Positions 1-8,785 of a stretch of DNA of 64,000 nucleotides are shown piece by piece; position 1 is the first letter of the stretch; the number at the start of each line of letters is the position of its first letter. Origin of the DNA: an uncultured Bacteroidales bacterium (GTDB lineage Bacteria; Bacteroidota; Bacteroidia; Bacteroidales; Muribaculaceae); contig CACYGX010000022.1 of the NCBI GenBank assembly GCA_902774055.1, positions 1 to 64,000 on the forward strand, given 5' to 3'. Below the pieces are notes generated by a model that searched no databases, had not been told where the DNA came from, and worked only from the letters and a program-made list of their open reading frames with translations. The position numbers were made by a program, and so were the translations under genes.

Positions 1-5
1 AAAGG

Positions 6-34
6 AAAGAGCCCGGTGCAATACCGAACTCTTT
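6..34 (-). terminator. Possible hairpin terminator
   Basis: Nested inverted repeat: AAAGAG/CTCTTT outside and CGGT/ACCG inside. Read on the minus strand it is followed by a short pyrimidine run. It lies about 130 nt downstream of the last minus-strand gene and could end that transcript. The tail is not a clean T-run, so this is a weak call. Confidence 0.3.
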
Positions 35-162
35 ACTCTTAAATCAATAATGTTTAACCCGTCCAACTTTTTGGGGTCACTTCAGAACGCGGATGCCATT
101 GTTTTTATTGTACTTATTGTCTTCCTTTTATATAGGGATGAGGATGTCGACTGAGGAGTATC

Positions 163-657
163 CTACAGGATGTCGAGGCCGTGCAGCATGCCGCTGTAGG
201 AGATGGCGTCGCGGCCGCGGGGGTCAACGTCGATGGTGGTCTTGCCGTTCATGAACACCTCGATGTGGAAACGGTAATTGTCGTCGCCGTTATCGACCCT
301 GAAGGTGACGCGGGCACGGTCCTCCTTGGGGTACTCGACCTTGTAGTCGAGAATCGCACTCGAGAAGTTGAGCGCCTTGTATCCGCTGGCGCCGTAACCC
401 ACATTCTGTCCCGAACCGACGTAGGGCAAGTAGCAGGTGACCATGCCATCACGAATAATCATCTTTTGGCCCTGGCTCACGCTCATCGTGGGGGCGGACA
501 TGGGACGCATCGAACCGACCATGACCACAAACTGGCGCTGCTCGAGCAACGCCCTGACGGCCTGGGCCCTAGCGGGGTCCACGGCATTCTTGCTGGAACT
601 GCAAGCCATGAGCACGACAGCCAGCAGAGTTAATGAGATCAGTAATAACTTTTTCAT
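163..657 (-). CDS. DUF4251-family lipoprotein (copy 1)
   Basis: 164 aa. The N-terminus is a lipoprotein signal with a lipobox ending LMAC at about residue 19, so the mature protein should be lipid-anchored in the envelope. The rest matches the DUF4251 pattern as I know it: an early YLPYVG segment, a glycine-rich stretch before an NFSS motif, and a C-terminal strand pair ending in DAISYSGML. The function of DUF4251 is unknown. The start is an ATG placed directly before the signal peptide. A paralogue of the same length lies upstream at 974-1465, and both follow the PorZ-like array on the same strand, so they may be its distal genes, although a 316-nt gap separates the two copies. Confidence 0.75.
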   Translation of the reverse strand: MKKLLLISLTLLAVVLMACSSSKNAVDPARAQAVRALLEQRQFVVMVGSMRPMSAPTMSVSQGQKMIIRDGMVTCYLPYVGSGQNVGYGASGYKALNFSSAILDYKVEYPKEDRARVTFRVDNGDDNYRFHIEVFMNGKTTIDVDPRGRDAISYSGMLHGLDIL

Positions 658-973
658 AATTTTTTAAGTTTCGAAAATTGTTGCAAAACTCCACTTGATA
701 CCATTTAATCGGCCTAACGGCCGAGAAATCAAAAAAAATGTATTAATATCAATAATATTGAATCTTTATTATGATTTTTCTTGATTTCTCGCGCGTAGCG
801 CGATCATTTATAAGAGATATGAGTTTGCAACACTTTCTCTCTGGTTAATGTTTAATGGTTAAAGTTTAAAGGACTCTGGCTTGATTCTCAAGAAAACTAT
901 CCTGAAACGTCTAGGAAAACGACTTCGGGAAAATCTCATTAACCATTATCCTTAATCCTTTAAGATTCTGGTT
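658..973. other. Intergenic region with short palindromes
   Basis: 316 nt without a gene. It is AT-rich and contains two small GC palindromes, CGGCC-TAAC-GGCCG near 711 and CGCGCGTAGCGCG near 790, each beside an A/T run. Hairpins here could end transcription from 974-1465 or sit in the leader of 163-657. No clear TAnnTTTG promoter was found. Confidence 0.35.
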
Positions 974-1465
974 CTAAAATACCATCTCGCCGTCGAAGGA
1001 TATCGCGTCGCGGTCGTAGGCAATGACATCGATGATTGCCTTGCCGTTGGTGAACATGTCGATGCGGTAATGGTAAGTGTCCTCGTCGTTGGTCACGTTG
1101 AACTCGATGACCAGGCGGTTGCTGGTGGACTTGGACATCTTGTAATCGTTAATCTTACCCTTGAAGTTCAAGCCCTTGCCGCCACCGTAGGGCAGACGGT
1201 AGGCTTCGCCAATGTAGGGGAGATAACTGTCCACATCGTCGCCATCGACCTTTAACTCATAGCTGGAACTCACATGACGCGGCATGCCGCCCAGAGGTTT
1301 CATCCAATCGACAGCAATCGTGTACTTGCGCGCCTCGATTGCGTCAACGACCTGCTGGACACGCTGTGCCTCACGCTCGGCCTTGGTCAGGCCGTCGCTG
1401 GTGCCACAGGACACGAGCCAGAGGGCCATCATTGACATCAACAATAATCTAATTGATTTTTTCAT
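974..1465 (-). CDS. DUF4251-family lipoprotein (copy 2)
   Basis: 163 aa. It has a lipobox LVSC near residue 20, then the same architecture as the protein at 163-657: a YLPYIG segment, a GGGKGLNF motif, and an end that reads DRDAISFDGEMVF. It is probably anchored in the envelope; the biochemical role is unknown. It begins 38 nt after the stop of the first PorZ-like gene on the same strand, so co-transcription with the PorZ-like array is plausible. Sequence divergence from the neighbouring copy is considerable, which suggests an old duplication. Confidence 0.75.
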   Translation of the reverse strand: MKKSIRLLLMSMMALWLVSCGTSDGLTKAEREAQRVQQVVDAIEARKYTIAVDWMKPLGGMPRHVSSSYELKVDGDDVDSYLPYIGEAYRLPYGGGKGLNFKGKINDYKMSKSTSNRLVIEFNVTNDEDTYHYRIDMFTNGKAIIDVIAYDRDAISFDGEMVF

Positions 1466-1503
1466 TGTGTTAAAGGTTACAGGTTAATAAAGGATAGAGA
1501 GCC

Positions 1504-3807
1504 TTAACGGATGATGGCAATCTTGGTGGCTACGCCCTCGCTGCCGCCGCTAGCGGGGGAGCACAGGACCAAATAGACACCCGTCTTGACGCGCTCGCCA
1601 TAGCTGTCACAGCAGTCCCATGTTGCCAGGCCGCCAATGGACTTGATCTGGCGGATGACATTGCCGCTGGCATCAGCGATCTTGACCAGCGAGTTGTCCA
1701 TCATGCCCGTGATTGTTACCTCGCCAGTGAAATCGGGGCGCACGGGGTTGGGATAGGCGTAGATGTTGCTGTAGTTGGGTTCGGCAGGGCTGCTGTCGCT
1801 GAAGTATTCATACAGTCCCGCAGGCGTGGTCACATAGACCGAGTTGCTGTTGGGATTGCAGCACACCCGATAGACGGTGTTAGAGGCCAGCGGGCTATTG
1901 GTGGTGTTGAACTTCTTGATGATTTTGGTACCATCGGCGCTCACCAGGAACAGGCCTGAGCTATGGGTGGCGATCCACTTGCGATTGGCCCCGTCAACGG
2001 CGATGTCATTGACCTGGATACCGCTGAGCAGGTAATCGGCCATGCCGGTGCCGTCGTTGCGCGGCACCTTGATGTGATTGATCCTGAAGTTGTCGCTGAA
2101 GGCCTGGGCCGGGTTGAACGAGATGACGCCCTCTGAGGTTCCCATCCATATCATGCCGTTGAGGTCCTCGGTCAAGCACATGACATTCAGCCAGGTGAAG
2201 GGCTGTCCGTCCTGGTCGATGAGTTGTTTAAAAACCTCTGGCTTGGGACGCGACGGGATTTCGCCATTGGTATTCCAGAGAATCAAGGGCATCTGGTAGT
2301 CGCCATCGTTGAAAATCTTGATGTCGTACTGGCTGTTCTTGGTCGAAATGAAGCTGGCGGTCTTAGTGTGTCCGCTGTTGAGGCCCTCGATGTTGGGGGT
2401 GGTCCAGTCAGCCGTAGTGACGGTGCTCTGCTTGGCCTTAGCGGCAGTCAAGACCATCGCGGGATGCTCGGGATTCTCAAAAGACTGCACTACCCACACG
2501 TTGCCATTGCGGTCGATGCTCGTAATGGGGTGCATGGCACCCTCGAGGCTCTTCATGGGACTGTTATTGCCATTATAGATCGTCGCAATCTGGTTATCCG
2601 TCACCTTGTACAGGCCACGCTTCCAGGTGCTCAACAAATAGGTATTGGGGTCATCGGGCATGAATTGGATGTTGAAGGAACCGCTGGCAGGTGCATTGTC
2701 GGGCGTGACGTCCCTCCACCTCACGCCATCATAGGTGTTGACGCTGGTAGGGTCATCGTCCTCAAAGAAGTAGTTGGTCGCCGTGCTGGAGACATATAGC
2801 AGGTCCTTGGACTTGTTATATGTCATCCAGAAGGGACGCCCAAATGACAAGGCATTGGGGAGGTAGTAGTTGGCGTCATCAAACATGTGCACACCCTTAG
2901 GTCCCGCGGCCCACAGCGAGCCGTTGCCATCGGGACTGGCGCTGCACACCTCTCCGTCGGTATCAATCTCGTTGGTGATATGACCCTTCTCATCAGTGAT
3001 GTAACACTTTTTCAAGCCAGGCACATTGAGCAGGTAGCCGTCAACGGTCTCTTGTAGCTGTGTGGTTTTGTGCTCAATGATTGACGGAGAGCTGAAATGG
3101 ACATTGCCGCTAGCGTCGATCTTCATCGAGCCCAGGAATGTCCAACCCGTAAGGTAAAAGTATGTTGAGTCGTTGATGGTGTACCAGCGGCAATTAGGAT
3201 CGAACGGGGCCAAATCGAACGACTCGAGCTGATCATGATACAAACCGGCGGAGCCGTAATAAGTAGCATCGGTTGCCGACACCAACAGCACGTCGCCCAC
3301 CTGTGCGACGCAGGTCAGCGGCTCGTTATAGACATGAGACTCCGAGACGACAAACTTGTTGTCATCAATCACGATATAGCCAAAGTCGGTTGCAACATAG
3401 ATCACACCAGGGGCAAAGTTCACATGATTGATGGTCTTGCTTTGCGTCATCACGGCATTCTTGACCTCGGGCATGTTGACCACGGTACCATCGGTCAAGA
3501 TGATGTCTATATTGGAGTTGGTATAAACCACCACCAGATAATCCTTATCACTATTGTAAAAAATCTGTGAGATGCCCATGTCTGACAAGTAGTTCATGCG
3601 GCTCAGGGCCTCATTTTCCTGGGTCTCCTTGTCGAGACGGAACAGATTCCCACCAGCGAGATAATAGACCCAGTTCTCGCTCTCGGCGATATGTGTCACC
3701 TTATCGCCCACAAACGAGGTGTGGATCATCCAATCGCCCACAGCGTTTTGTGCGCCAGCACCCAACGCCATCATCACAACTGCCAGTAATAAAATCTTTT
3801 TTACCAT
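1504..3807 (-). CDS. PorZ-like two-propeller protein with T9SS-type C-terminal domain (copy A)
   Basis: 767 aa from the ATG at 3807; an in-frame GTG one codon earlier is possible. A signal peptide covers about residues 1-20. Residues ~25-320 fit the N-terminal propeller of PorZ, residues ~330-670 fit the two-component-regulator type propeller (IWMGTSEGVISFNP, KWIATHSSGLFLVS), and the last ~85 residues form a C-terminal beta domain starting YAYPNPVRPDFTG. In Porphyromonas, PorZ is an outer-surface component of the type IX secretion attachment complex with the sortase PorU; that is family knowledge. This copy is the most divergent of the five here and closest in feel to a canonical PorZ. It ends the array, 58 nt after copy B. 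Confidence 0.75.
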   Translation of the reverse strand: MVKKILLLAVVMMALGAGAQNAVGDWMIHTSFVGDKVTHIAESENWVYYLAGGNLFRLDKETQENEALSRMNYLSDMGISQIFYNSDKDYLVVVYTNSNIDIILTDGTVVNMPEVKNAVMTQSKTINHVNFAPGVIYVATDFGYIVIDDNKFVVSESHVYNEPLTCVAQVGDVLLVSATDATYYGSAGLYHDQLESFDLAPFDPNCRWYTINDSTYFYLTGWTFLGSMKIDASGNVHFSSPSIIEHKTTQLQETVDGYLLNVPGLKKCYITDEKGHITNEIDTDGEVCSASPDGNGSLWAAGPKGVHMFDDANYYLPNALSFGRPFWMTYNKSKDLLYVSSTATNYFFEDDDPTSVNTYDGVRWRDVTPDNAPASGSFNIQFMPDDPNTYLLSTWKRGLYKVTDNQIATIYNGNNSPMKSLEGAMHPITSIDRNGNVWVVQSFENPEHPAMVLTAAKAKQSTVTTADWTTPNIEGLNSGHTKTASFISTKNSQYDIKIFNDGDYQMPLILWNTNGEIPSRPKPEVFKQLIDQDGQPFTWLNVMCLTEDLNGMIWMGTSEGVISFNPAQAFSDNFRINHIKVPRNDGTGMADYLLSGIQVNDIAVDGANRKWIATHSSGLFLVSADGTKIIKKFNTTNSPLASNTVYRVCCNPNSNSVYVTTPAGLYEYFSDSSPAEPNYSNIYAYPNPVRPDFTGEVTITGMMDNSLVKIADASGNVIRQIKSIGGLATWDCCDSYGERVKTGVYLVLCSPASGGSEGVATKIAIIR

Positions 3808-3865
3808 CACAAACTGTACAATAATTGATAATCGAGATACTCCTAATTAGGTGTGCCCCACCACA

Positions 3866-6211
3866 CTACTTGATGACCATGATTGTGGTGCGCGGCTCGC
3901 CAGTGATAGCGGGTTGAGCGCCATTAGCCACATAGATGTTATAGACACCCGTGGCTACACGCTCGCCATTGGCATCACAGCAATCCCACATCGCGCTACC
4001 GCTAGCGGGTCCTAACTGCCTAACGACGTTACCGTTGTGGTCGGTAATGGTGACATAGGTATCATCCATCAGACCAGCAATCTTGACCAGACCGGTAAAG
4101 TCAGGCTCTACAGGGCTCGGGAAGGCATACACGTTGCTGAAGTCGAGTGCCGGAGCGTCACCCTCGGGGACATACTCGGCAAAGCCGTTGTCGGTAAAGA
4201 CATAGACACGACCATGCTTGGTGTCACACTCCACACTGTAAACGACGTCGCTGGGGATATCGCTATAGGTGGTGGTGAAGTGGTTATAGACCTTGGTGCC
4301 GTCGGGCGATACAAAGTACACGCCGTTGTTGGTGGCAATCCACTTGTTGTGGTCGGCATCCTCGGCAATGTCATAGACCATGTAACCCTCGCACAGGTTG
4401 CCCTTGCCCTCGCTGAACTCGGCGACATAGGGGCGGATGGCCCTGGGGTGCTCGTCAAAGACCACTTCGGGGTCAAAAATGAACAAGCCCGTTGTCGAAC
4501 CTACCCAGATGAGGCCATCGCTCATTTGCTCCATGTGGAGGAGGTAATTCCAGTCCACGAGTTGGTTGTTCTGGTCAACAAAACTTGAAATTTGGGTCAA
4601 TCTGTAGCTACCTTGCCTAACATCCTCATTGAAGTTGTCCCAGCACCAGATATTGCGCCTATAGTCACAGTCACTGTATATCTTGACATTGTTTTTCTTG
4701 GAAATGACGAATCGAGAACGCTGCATCGAACCCGTATTCAGTTGCAACAAGCCACTAGGCTGGAACCAATCGGTCTTGGCCACCGAAGATTGTCCCACCT
4801 TGTTGCTGGGCAATACTGCCACGGGGCAAGAGCTGTTGCCATAGGAAGCCACTACCCACAAGTTGCCATACTTGTCAAATGCGGGATGTGCCTTGCCACC
4901 AAAATAGACGGGGAATGGCGAATTGTTGCCATTAAACGTGAGATTGAGCACGTCATTCTTGACGCGATGCATACCATTCTGCCAGGTGGTGCGGAAGTAG
5001 GTCGTCGAATCGGCAGGATTGAAAACGAACTCGTAACCCGAGCCGTTGGCCGTCATGCCGCTAGGTGTAGCATTAAACCAATTCTCGCCATCGTAATAAT
5101 TGATGACATTGGGGGCCATATTGTTAGGGCTTGTACGGGTTATCGCGTTGAGCGCCGTGGTGCAGACGTAGAGCCTGTCCATGGCGGTGTTGTACTTGAG
5201 CCAGTAGGGCTCATCGGTTGTTAAGCTGTTAAGTTTATAGCTGATGGTACTGCCTTTAATGCGGAGTCCATCGCCATCGTTGATCCACACCGTGCCGTCG
5301 CCCGTGGGGTCGCTCGTGGCAAATCCCAACGTCGAGGAAGCCTTGGTAGCGGTCGTACCCTCGGGGTTGATCGTGTAGTAGAACTTCTGGCCAGCAAAGT
5401 TGGCGATAAAGCCAGTCGAGGTTTTCTGCACCGTGGTGGGAGCCGATGACACGAGCGTGCTCACGCTGGCCGAACTGCCCGAGAAAGCAAAACGCTGCAG
5501 GGCGGATGTGGTCAGCACAAAAACGCTGGTCTCGTTAATCGGGAACATCTTGGCTCCAGTGAAAGTTCCCGAGGTGTGGCTATAATTGCCCAGGGGGTTA
5601 GCATTGCCCACAGGACCAAAGTAGCAATCCTCGTTGGTCAAGAATACCAACGTGCTACCGATGACAGCCACCGAGTTGATATTCTTGGTCTTGGTCAACA
5701 CGACGTTATTCTTGATGCTCTTGGTCGCCTCATCGATCACTACATAACCGTAATCCAGAGTGACATAGGCCATGCCGTTGGCAAACGTGATATCGTTGAT
5801 TGTCTTACCGGTGTAGGACGAATAACCGTTGGCCGAGGGCACCATGTTGTGGACCGCCGTGACCACGTCCTTCAAGCGGTTGACGTTATAGACCTGTCCC
5901 GCCTCGTCCACGATGTCGATGTTGCAATCCTGGTAGGCAACGAACAACAACTTGCTCTGCCAGTCATAATATATCTGGGATATATTATTGTCGTTTAAGA
6001 TATTGGACTTGTTCAACGCTACCGTCTCCAGCGTGGTCTTGTCGAAACGGAACAGACCGCCACTGTTCAGGTAATACACCTGATCACCCGTGTCATAGAC
6101 ATTTTGGATCTGGGTGGCCAAATAATAACTGTAACGCTTCCAGGTCGAAGCGTCGGCGCTGACACAGCACAGCCACATCAGCATCGTCAAGAGGAATAGT
6201 TTTTTTATCAT
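3866..6211 (-). CDS. PorZ-like two-propeller protein (copy B)
   Basis: 781 aa from the ATG at 6211 (a GTG lies one codon upstream). Signal peptide ends near DAS at residue ~22, followed by STWKRYSYY, which four copies share. It has the same N-terminal propeller, central propeller with a WVGSTTGLFIFDP blade motif, and C-terminal domain beginning VYAFPSPVEPDFTG. It is very close to copy C, with long stretches identical at the C-terminus and at the signal peptide, and even the 5' flank (GCGCTTTTTGAATT) is shared, so B and C come from a recent duplication. The role is probably cell-surface and linked to type IX secretion by homology; no enzymatic motif is visible. Confidence 0.75.
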   Translation of the reverse strand: MIKKLFLLTMLMWLCCVSADASTWKRYSYYLATQIQNVYDTGDQVYYLNSGGLFRFDKTTLETVALNKSNILNDNNISQIYYDWQSKLLFVAYQDCNIDIVDEAGQVYNVNRLKDVVTAVHNMVPSANGYSSYTGKTINDITFANGMAYVTLDYGYVVIDEATKSIKNNVVLTKTKNINSVAVIGSTLVFLTNEDCYFGPVGNANPLGNYSHTSGTFTGAKMFPINETSVFVLTTSALQRFAFSGSSASVSTLVSSAPTTVQKTSTGFIANFAGQKFYYTINPEGTTATKASSTLGFATSDPTGDGTVWINDGDGLRIKGSTISYKLNSLTTDEPYWLKYNTAMDRLYVCTTALNAITRTSPNNMAPNVINYYDGENWFNATPSGMTANGSGYEFVFNPADSTTYFRTTWQNGMHRVKNDVLNLTFNGNNSPFPVYFGGKAHPAFDKYGNLWVVASYGNSSCPVAVLPSNKVGQSSVAKTDWFQPSGLLQLNTGSMQRSRFVISKKNNVKIYSDCDYRRNIWCWDNFNEDVRQGSYRLTQISSFVDQNNQLVDWNYLLHMEQMSDGLIWVGSTTGLFIFDPEVVFDEHPRAIRPYVAEFSEGKGNLCEGYMVYDIAEDADHNKWIATNNGVYFVSPDGTKVYNHFTTTYSDIPSDVVYSVECDTKHGRVYVFTDNGFAEYVPEGDAPALDFSNVYAFPSPVEPDFTGLVKIAGLMDDTYVTITDHNGNVVRQLGPASGSAMWDCCDANGERVATGVYNIYVANGAQPAITGEPRTTIMVIK

Positions 6212-6236
6212 CACAAAGCGCTTTTTGAATTAATTT

Positions 6237-6252
6237 AACTTGTTTACAAGTT
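6237..6252. promoter_or_regulatory. Perfect palindrome upstream of PorZ-like copy B
   Basis: The 16-nt sequence AACTTGTTTACAAGTT is a perfect inverted repeat with a 2-nt centre, 26 nt upstream of the start of copy B. It resembles an operator for a dimeric regulator. No regulator can be assigned, and no clear -7 element was found beside it. Confidence 0.3.
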
Positions 6253-6402
6253 CCTAAAGGGGCAAAGCCACTGAAGAAACTTGAGTACTTCAATATATAC
6301 TCGACAATTCAAGGGGACAAATCAGACTCGCGAGAACCCGAAATGCCTTCCTTTATAATCCTATAACGTAAAAACACGTTATTTATTATTTAAGAGCCAT
6401 CA

Positions 6403-8751
6403 TCACTTGATAATCATGATGGTGGTATTAGGCTCGCCAGAGATAACAGGATAAGCGCCTTGAGCCACAAAGATGTCATAAACACCCGTGGCTACACGCT
6501 CGCCATTGGCAGCACAGCAATCCCAGAAAGCGCTACCGCTCGCGGGACCTATCTGCCTAACGACGTTACCGTTGTGGTCGGTGATGGTGACATAGGTATC
6601 ATCCATCAGGCCAGCAATCTTGACCAGACCGGTAAAGTCGGGCTCGACAGGGCTCGGGAAGGCATACACGTTGCTGAAGTCGAGTGCCGGGGCATCACCC
6701 TCGGGGAGATACTCGGCAAAGCCGTTGTCGGTAAAGATATAGACACGACCATGTTTGGTGTCGCACTCCACACTATAAACGAGGTTGCTTGGGATGTCAC
6801 TATTGTGGATGGAGAAATGGTCATATAACGAAAAACCATCGGGAGAGACATAATAAACGCCATTACTGGTTGCTATCCATTTGTTATGATCAGCATCCTC
6901 GGCGATATCATATACCGTATGACCCTCACACAACCGGCCCTTGCCTTCTTTGGGTTGGGTGATAATGGGCCGGACAGCCCTATGGACTACATCAAAAACC
7001 TCATCTGGATCAAAAATGAACAAACCTGTCGTCGTTCCCACCCAGACAAGACCATCGCTAGTCTGTTCCATGTGAATAAGATATTGCCAATCCACATACT
7101 GGTTGTTCTGGTCAATGAAGCTGGAAATCTCTACCAATCTATAGTTATCATCCCTAATATCCTGACTGAAGTTGTCCCAGCACCAAATCGAGCGTTTGTA
7201 TTCACCATCACAATAAATCTTGACGTTATTCTTCTTGGAAATCACAAAGCGAGAGCGTTGCATCGCTCCTGTGTTCAATGGCCGCAAACCACTGGGTACA
7301 AACCAATCCGCCTTTGACACCGATGCATTAGACACTTTATTGGCAGGTAATACGACCACTGGTGTTTTGCCCACCGCCATAGTATCTTGATTATCTATAT
7401 AGGAACTGACCACCCACATGTTGCCATAATTGTCAAATGCGGGATGAGCTTTATATTTTCCTATTGGAGAATTATACTTGGTATAATTCAATTTGAGCGC
7501 ATCGTTGGTGACACGGTGTATTCCATTTTCCCAACTGGCACGGAAATAGGTTGTGGAATCCGCAGGGTTAAAAACAAACTCATAGCCAGAGCCATTAGTT
7601 GAATAAGGTGTGGCGTTATGCCAGTTCTCGCCATCAAAGTAATTGATGACATTGTCTGCCATATTGTTAGGAAAGGGCCTATTCAAAGCATTGAGGGCTG
7701 AAGAGCAAACGTAGAGCCGATCCATTGCTGTGTTGTACTTGAGCCAATAGGGCTCATCAGTTGTTAAGCTGTTAAGTTTATAGCTGGTGGTACTTCCCTT
7801 CAAGCGGAGTCCATCGCCATCGTTAATCCACACCGTGCCGTCGCCCGTGGGGTCACATGTGGCAAAGCCTAGGGTAGAGGAAGCCTTTGTAGCGGTCGTA
7901 CCCTCGGGGTTGATCGTGTAGTAGAACTTCTGACCCGAAAAGTTGGCGATAAAACCCGTGGGCGTCTTCTGAACCGACGTGGGAGCCGAAGACACGAGCG
8001 TGCTCACTGACGATGATGTACCAGAGAAAGCATAACGCTGTAGCGTCGTTGTTAGCATAAACACGCTTGTTTCATCGATAGGATACATCTTGGCACCAGT
8101 AAACGTGCCTGAACGATGACTGAACTCATTCAGAGGGTTGCTGCTCCCTATAGGGCCATAATAGCAATCCTCATTGGTCAAGAACACCATCATGTTGCCG
8201 ATGACGGCCACCGAGTTGATGTTTTTCGTCTTGGTCAAGACGACATTATTCTTGATGCTCTTGGTCGCCTCATCGATCACCACATAACCGTAATCCAGGG
8301 TGACATAGGCCTTGCCATCAGCAAATGTGATATCATTAATCTTCTTACCTGTATAGGACGAATAACCGTTCTCTGAGGGTACCATGTTGTGAACCGCCGT
8401 AACCACATCCTTCAAACGGTTGACGATATAGACCCGTCCCGACTCGTCCACAATGTCAATGTTGCAATTCTGGTACGCAATGAACAACAGCTTGCTCTGC
8501 CAGTCATAATATATCTGAGAAATATTGTTGTCATGAAGTATGTTAGACGTATTTAACGCAATGGTCATCAGACTATACTTGTCAAAACGGAACAAACTGC
8601 CATCATTCAGATAATAAACCTTGTCACCTGTATCATAGACATTCTGGATCTTGGACGTAACATAATAACTGTAACGCTTCCAGGTCGAAGCGTCGGCGCA
8701 GACACAGCACAATGCAATAAGCAACATCAATAAAAATTGTTTCTTTATCAT
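6403..8751 (-). CDS. PorZ-like two-propeller protein (copy C)
   Basis: 782 aa, ATG start at 8751, signal peptide to about residue 22. Domain order as in copy B: N-terminal propeller (~25-330), regulator-type propeller (~340-690, with WVGTTTGLFIFDP and KWIATSNGVYYVSP), and a C-terminal domain of ~85 residues ending TTIMIIK. It differs from copy B mainly in the central blades, where codon and residue changes cluster, while both ends are nearly the same. A 188-nt gap follows before copy B, whereas copy D ends only 34 nt upstream, so C and D are likely in one transcript. Confidence 0.75.
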   Translation of the reverse strand: MIKKQFLLMLLIALCCVCADASTWKRYSYYVTSKIQNVYDTGDKVYYLNDGSLFRFDKYSLMTIALNTSNILHDNNISQIYYDWQSKLLFIAYQNCNIDIVDESGRVYIVNRLKDVVTAVHNMVPSENGYSSYTGKKINDITFADGKAYVTLDYGYVVIDEATKSIKNNVVLTKTKNINSVAVIGNMMVFLTNEDCYYGPIGSSNPLNEFSHRSGTFTGAKMYPIDETSVFMLTTTLQRYAFSGTSSSVSTLVSSAPTSVQKTPTGFIANFSGQKFYYTINPEGTTATKASSTLGFATCDPTGDGTVWINDGDGLRLKGSTTSYKLNSLTTDEPYWLKYNTAMDRLYVCSSALNALNRPFPNNMADNVINYFDGENWHNATPYSTNGSGYEFVFNPADSTTYFRASWENGIHRVTNDALKLNYTKYNSPIGKYKAHPAFDNYGNMWVVSSYIDNQDTMAVGKTPVVVLPANKVSNASVSKADWFVPSGLRPLNTGAMQRSRFVISKKNNVKIYCDGEYKRSIWCWDNFSQDIRDDNYRLVEISSFIDQNNQYVDWQYLIHMEQTSDGLVWVGTTTGLFIFDPDEVFDVVHRAVRPIITQPKEGKGRLCEGHTVYDIAEDADHNKWIATSNGVYYVSPDGFSLYDHFSIHNSDIPSNLVYSVECDTKHGRVYIFTDNGFAEYLPEGDAPALDFSNVYAFPSPVEPDFTGLVKIAGLMDDTYVTITDHNGNVVRQIGPASGSAFWDCCAANGERVATGVYDIFVAQGAYPVISGEPNTTIMIIK

Positions 8752-8785
8752 CTCAAAGCGCTTTTTGAATTCGTTTATATCTAAT

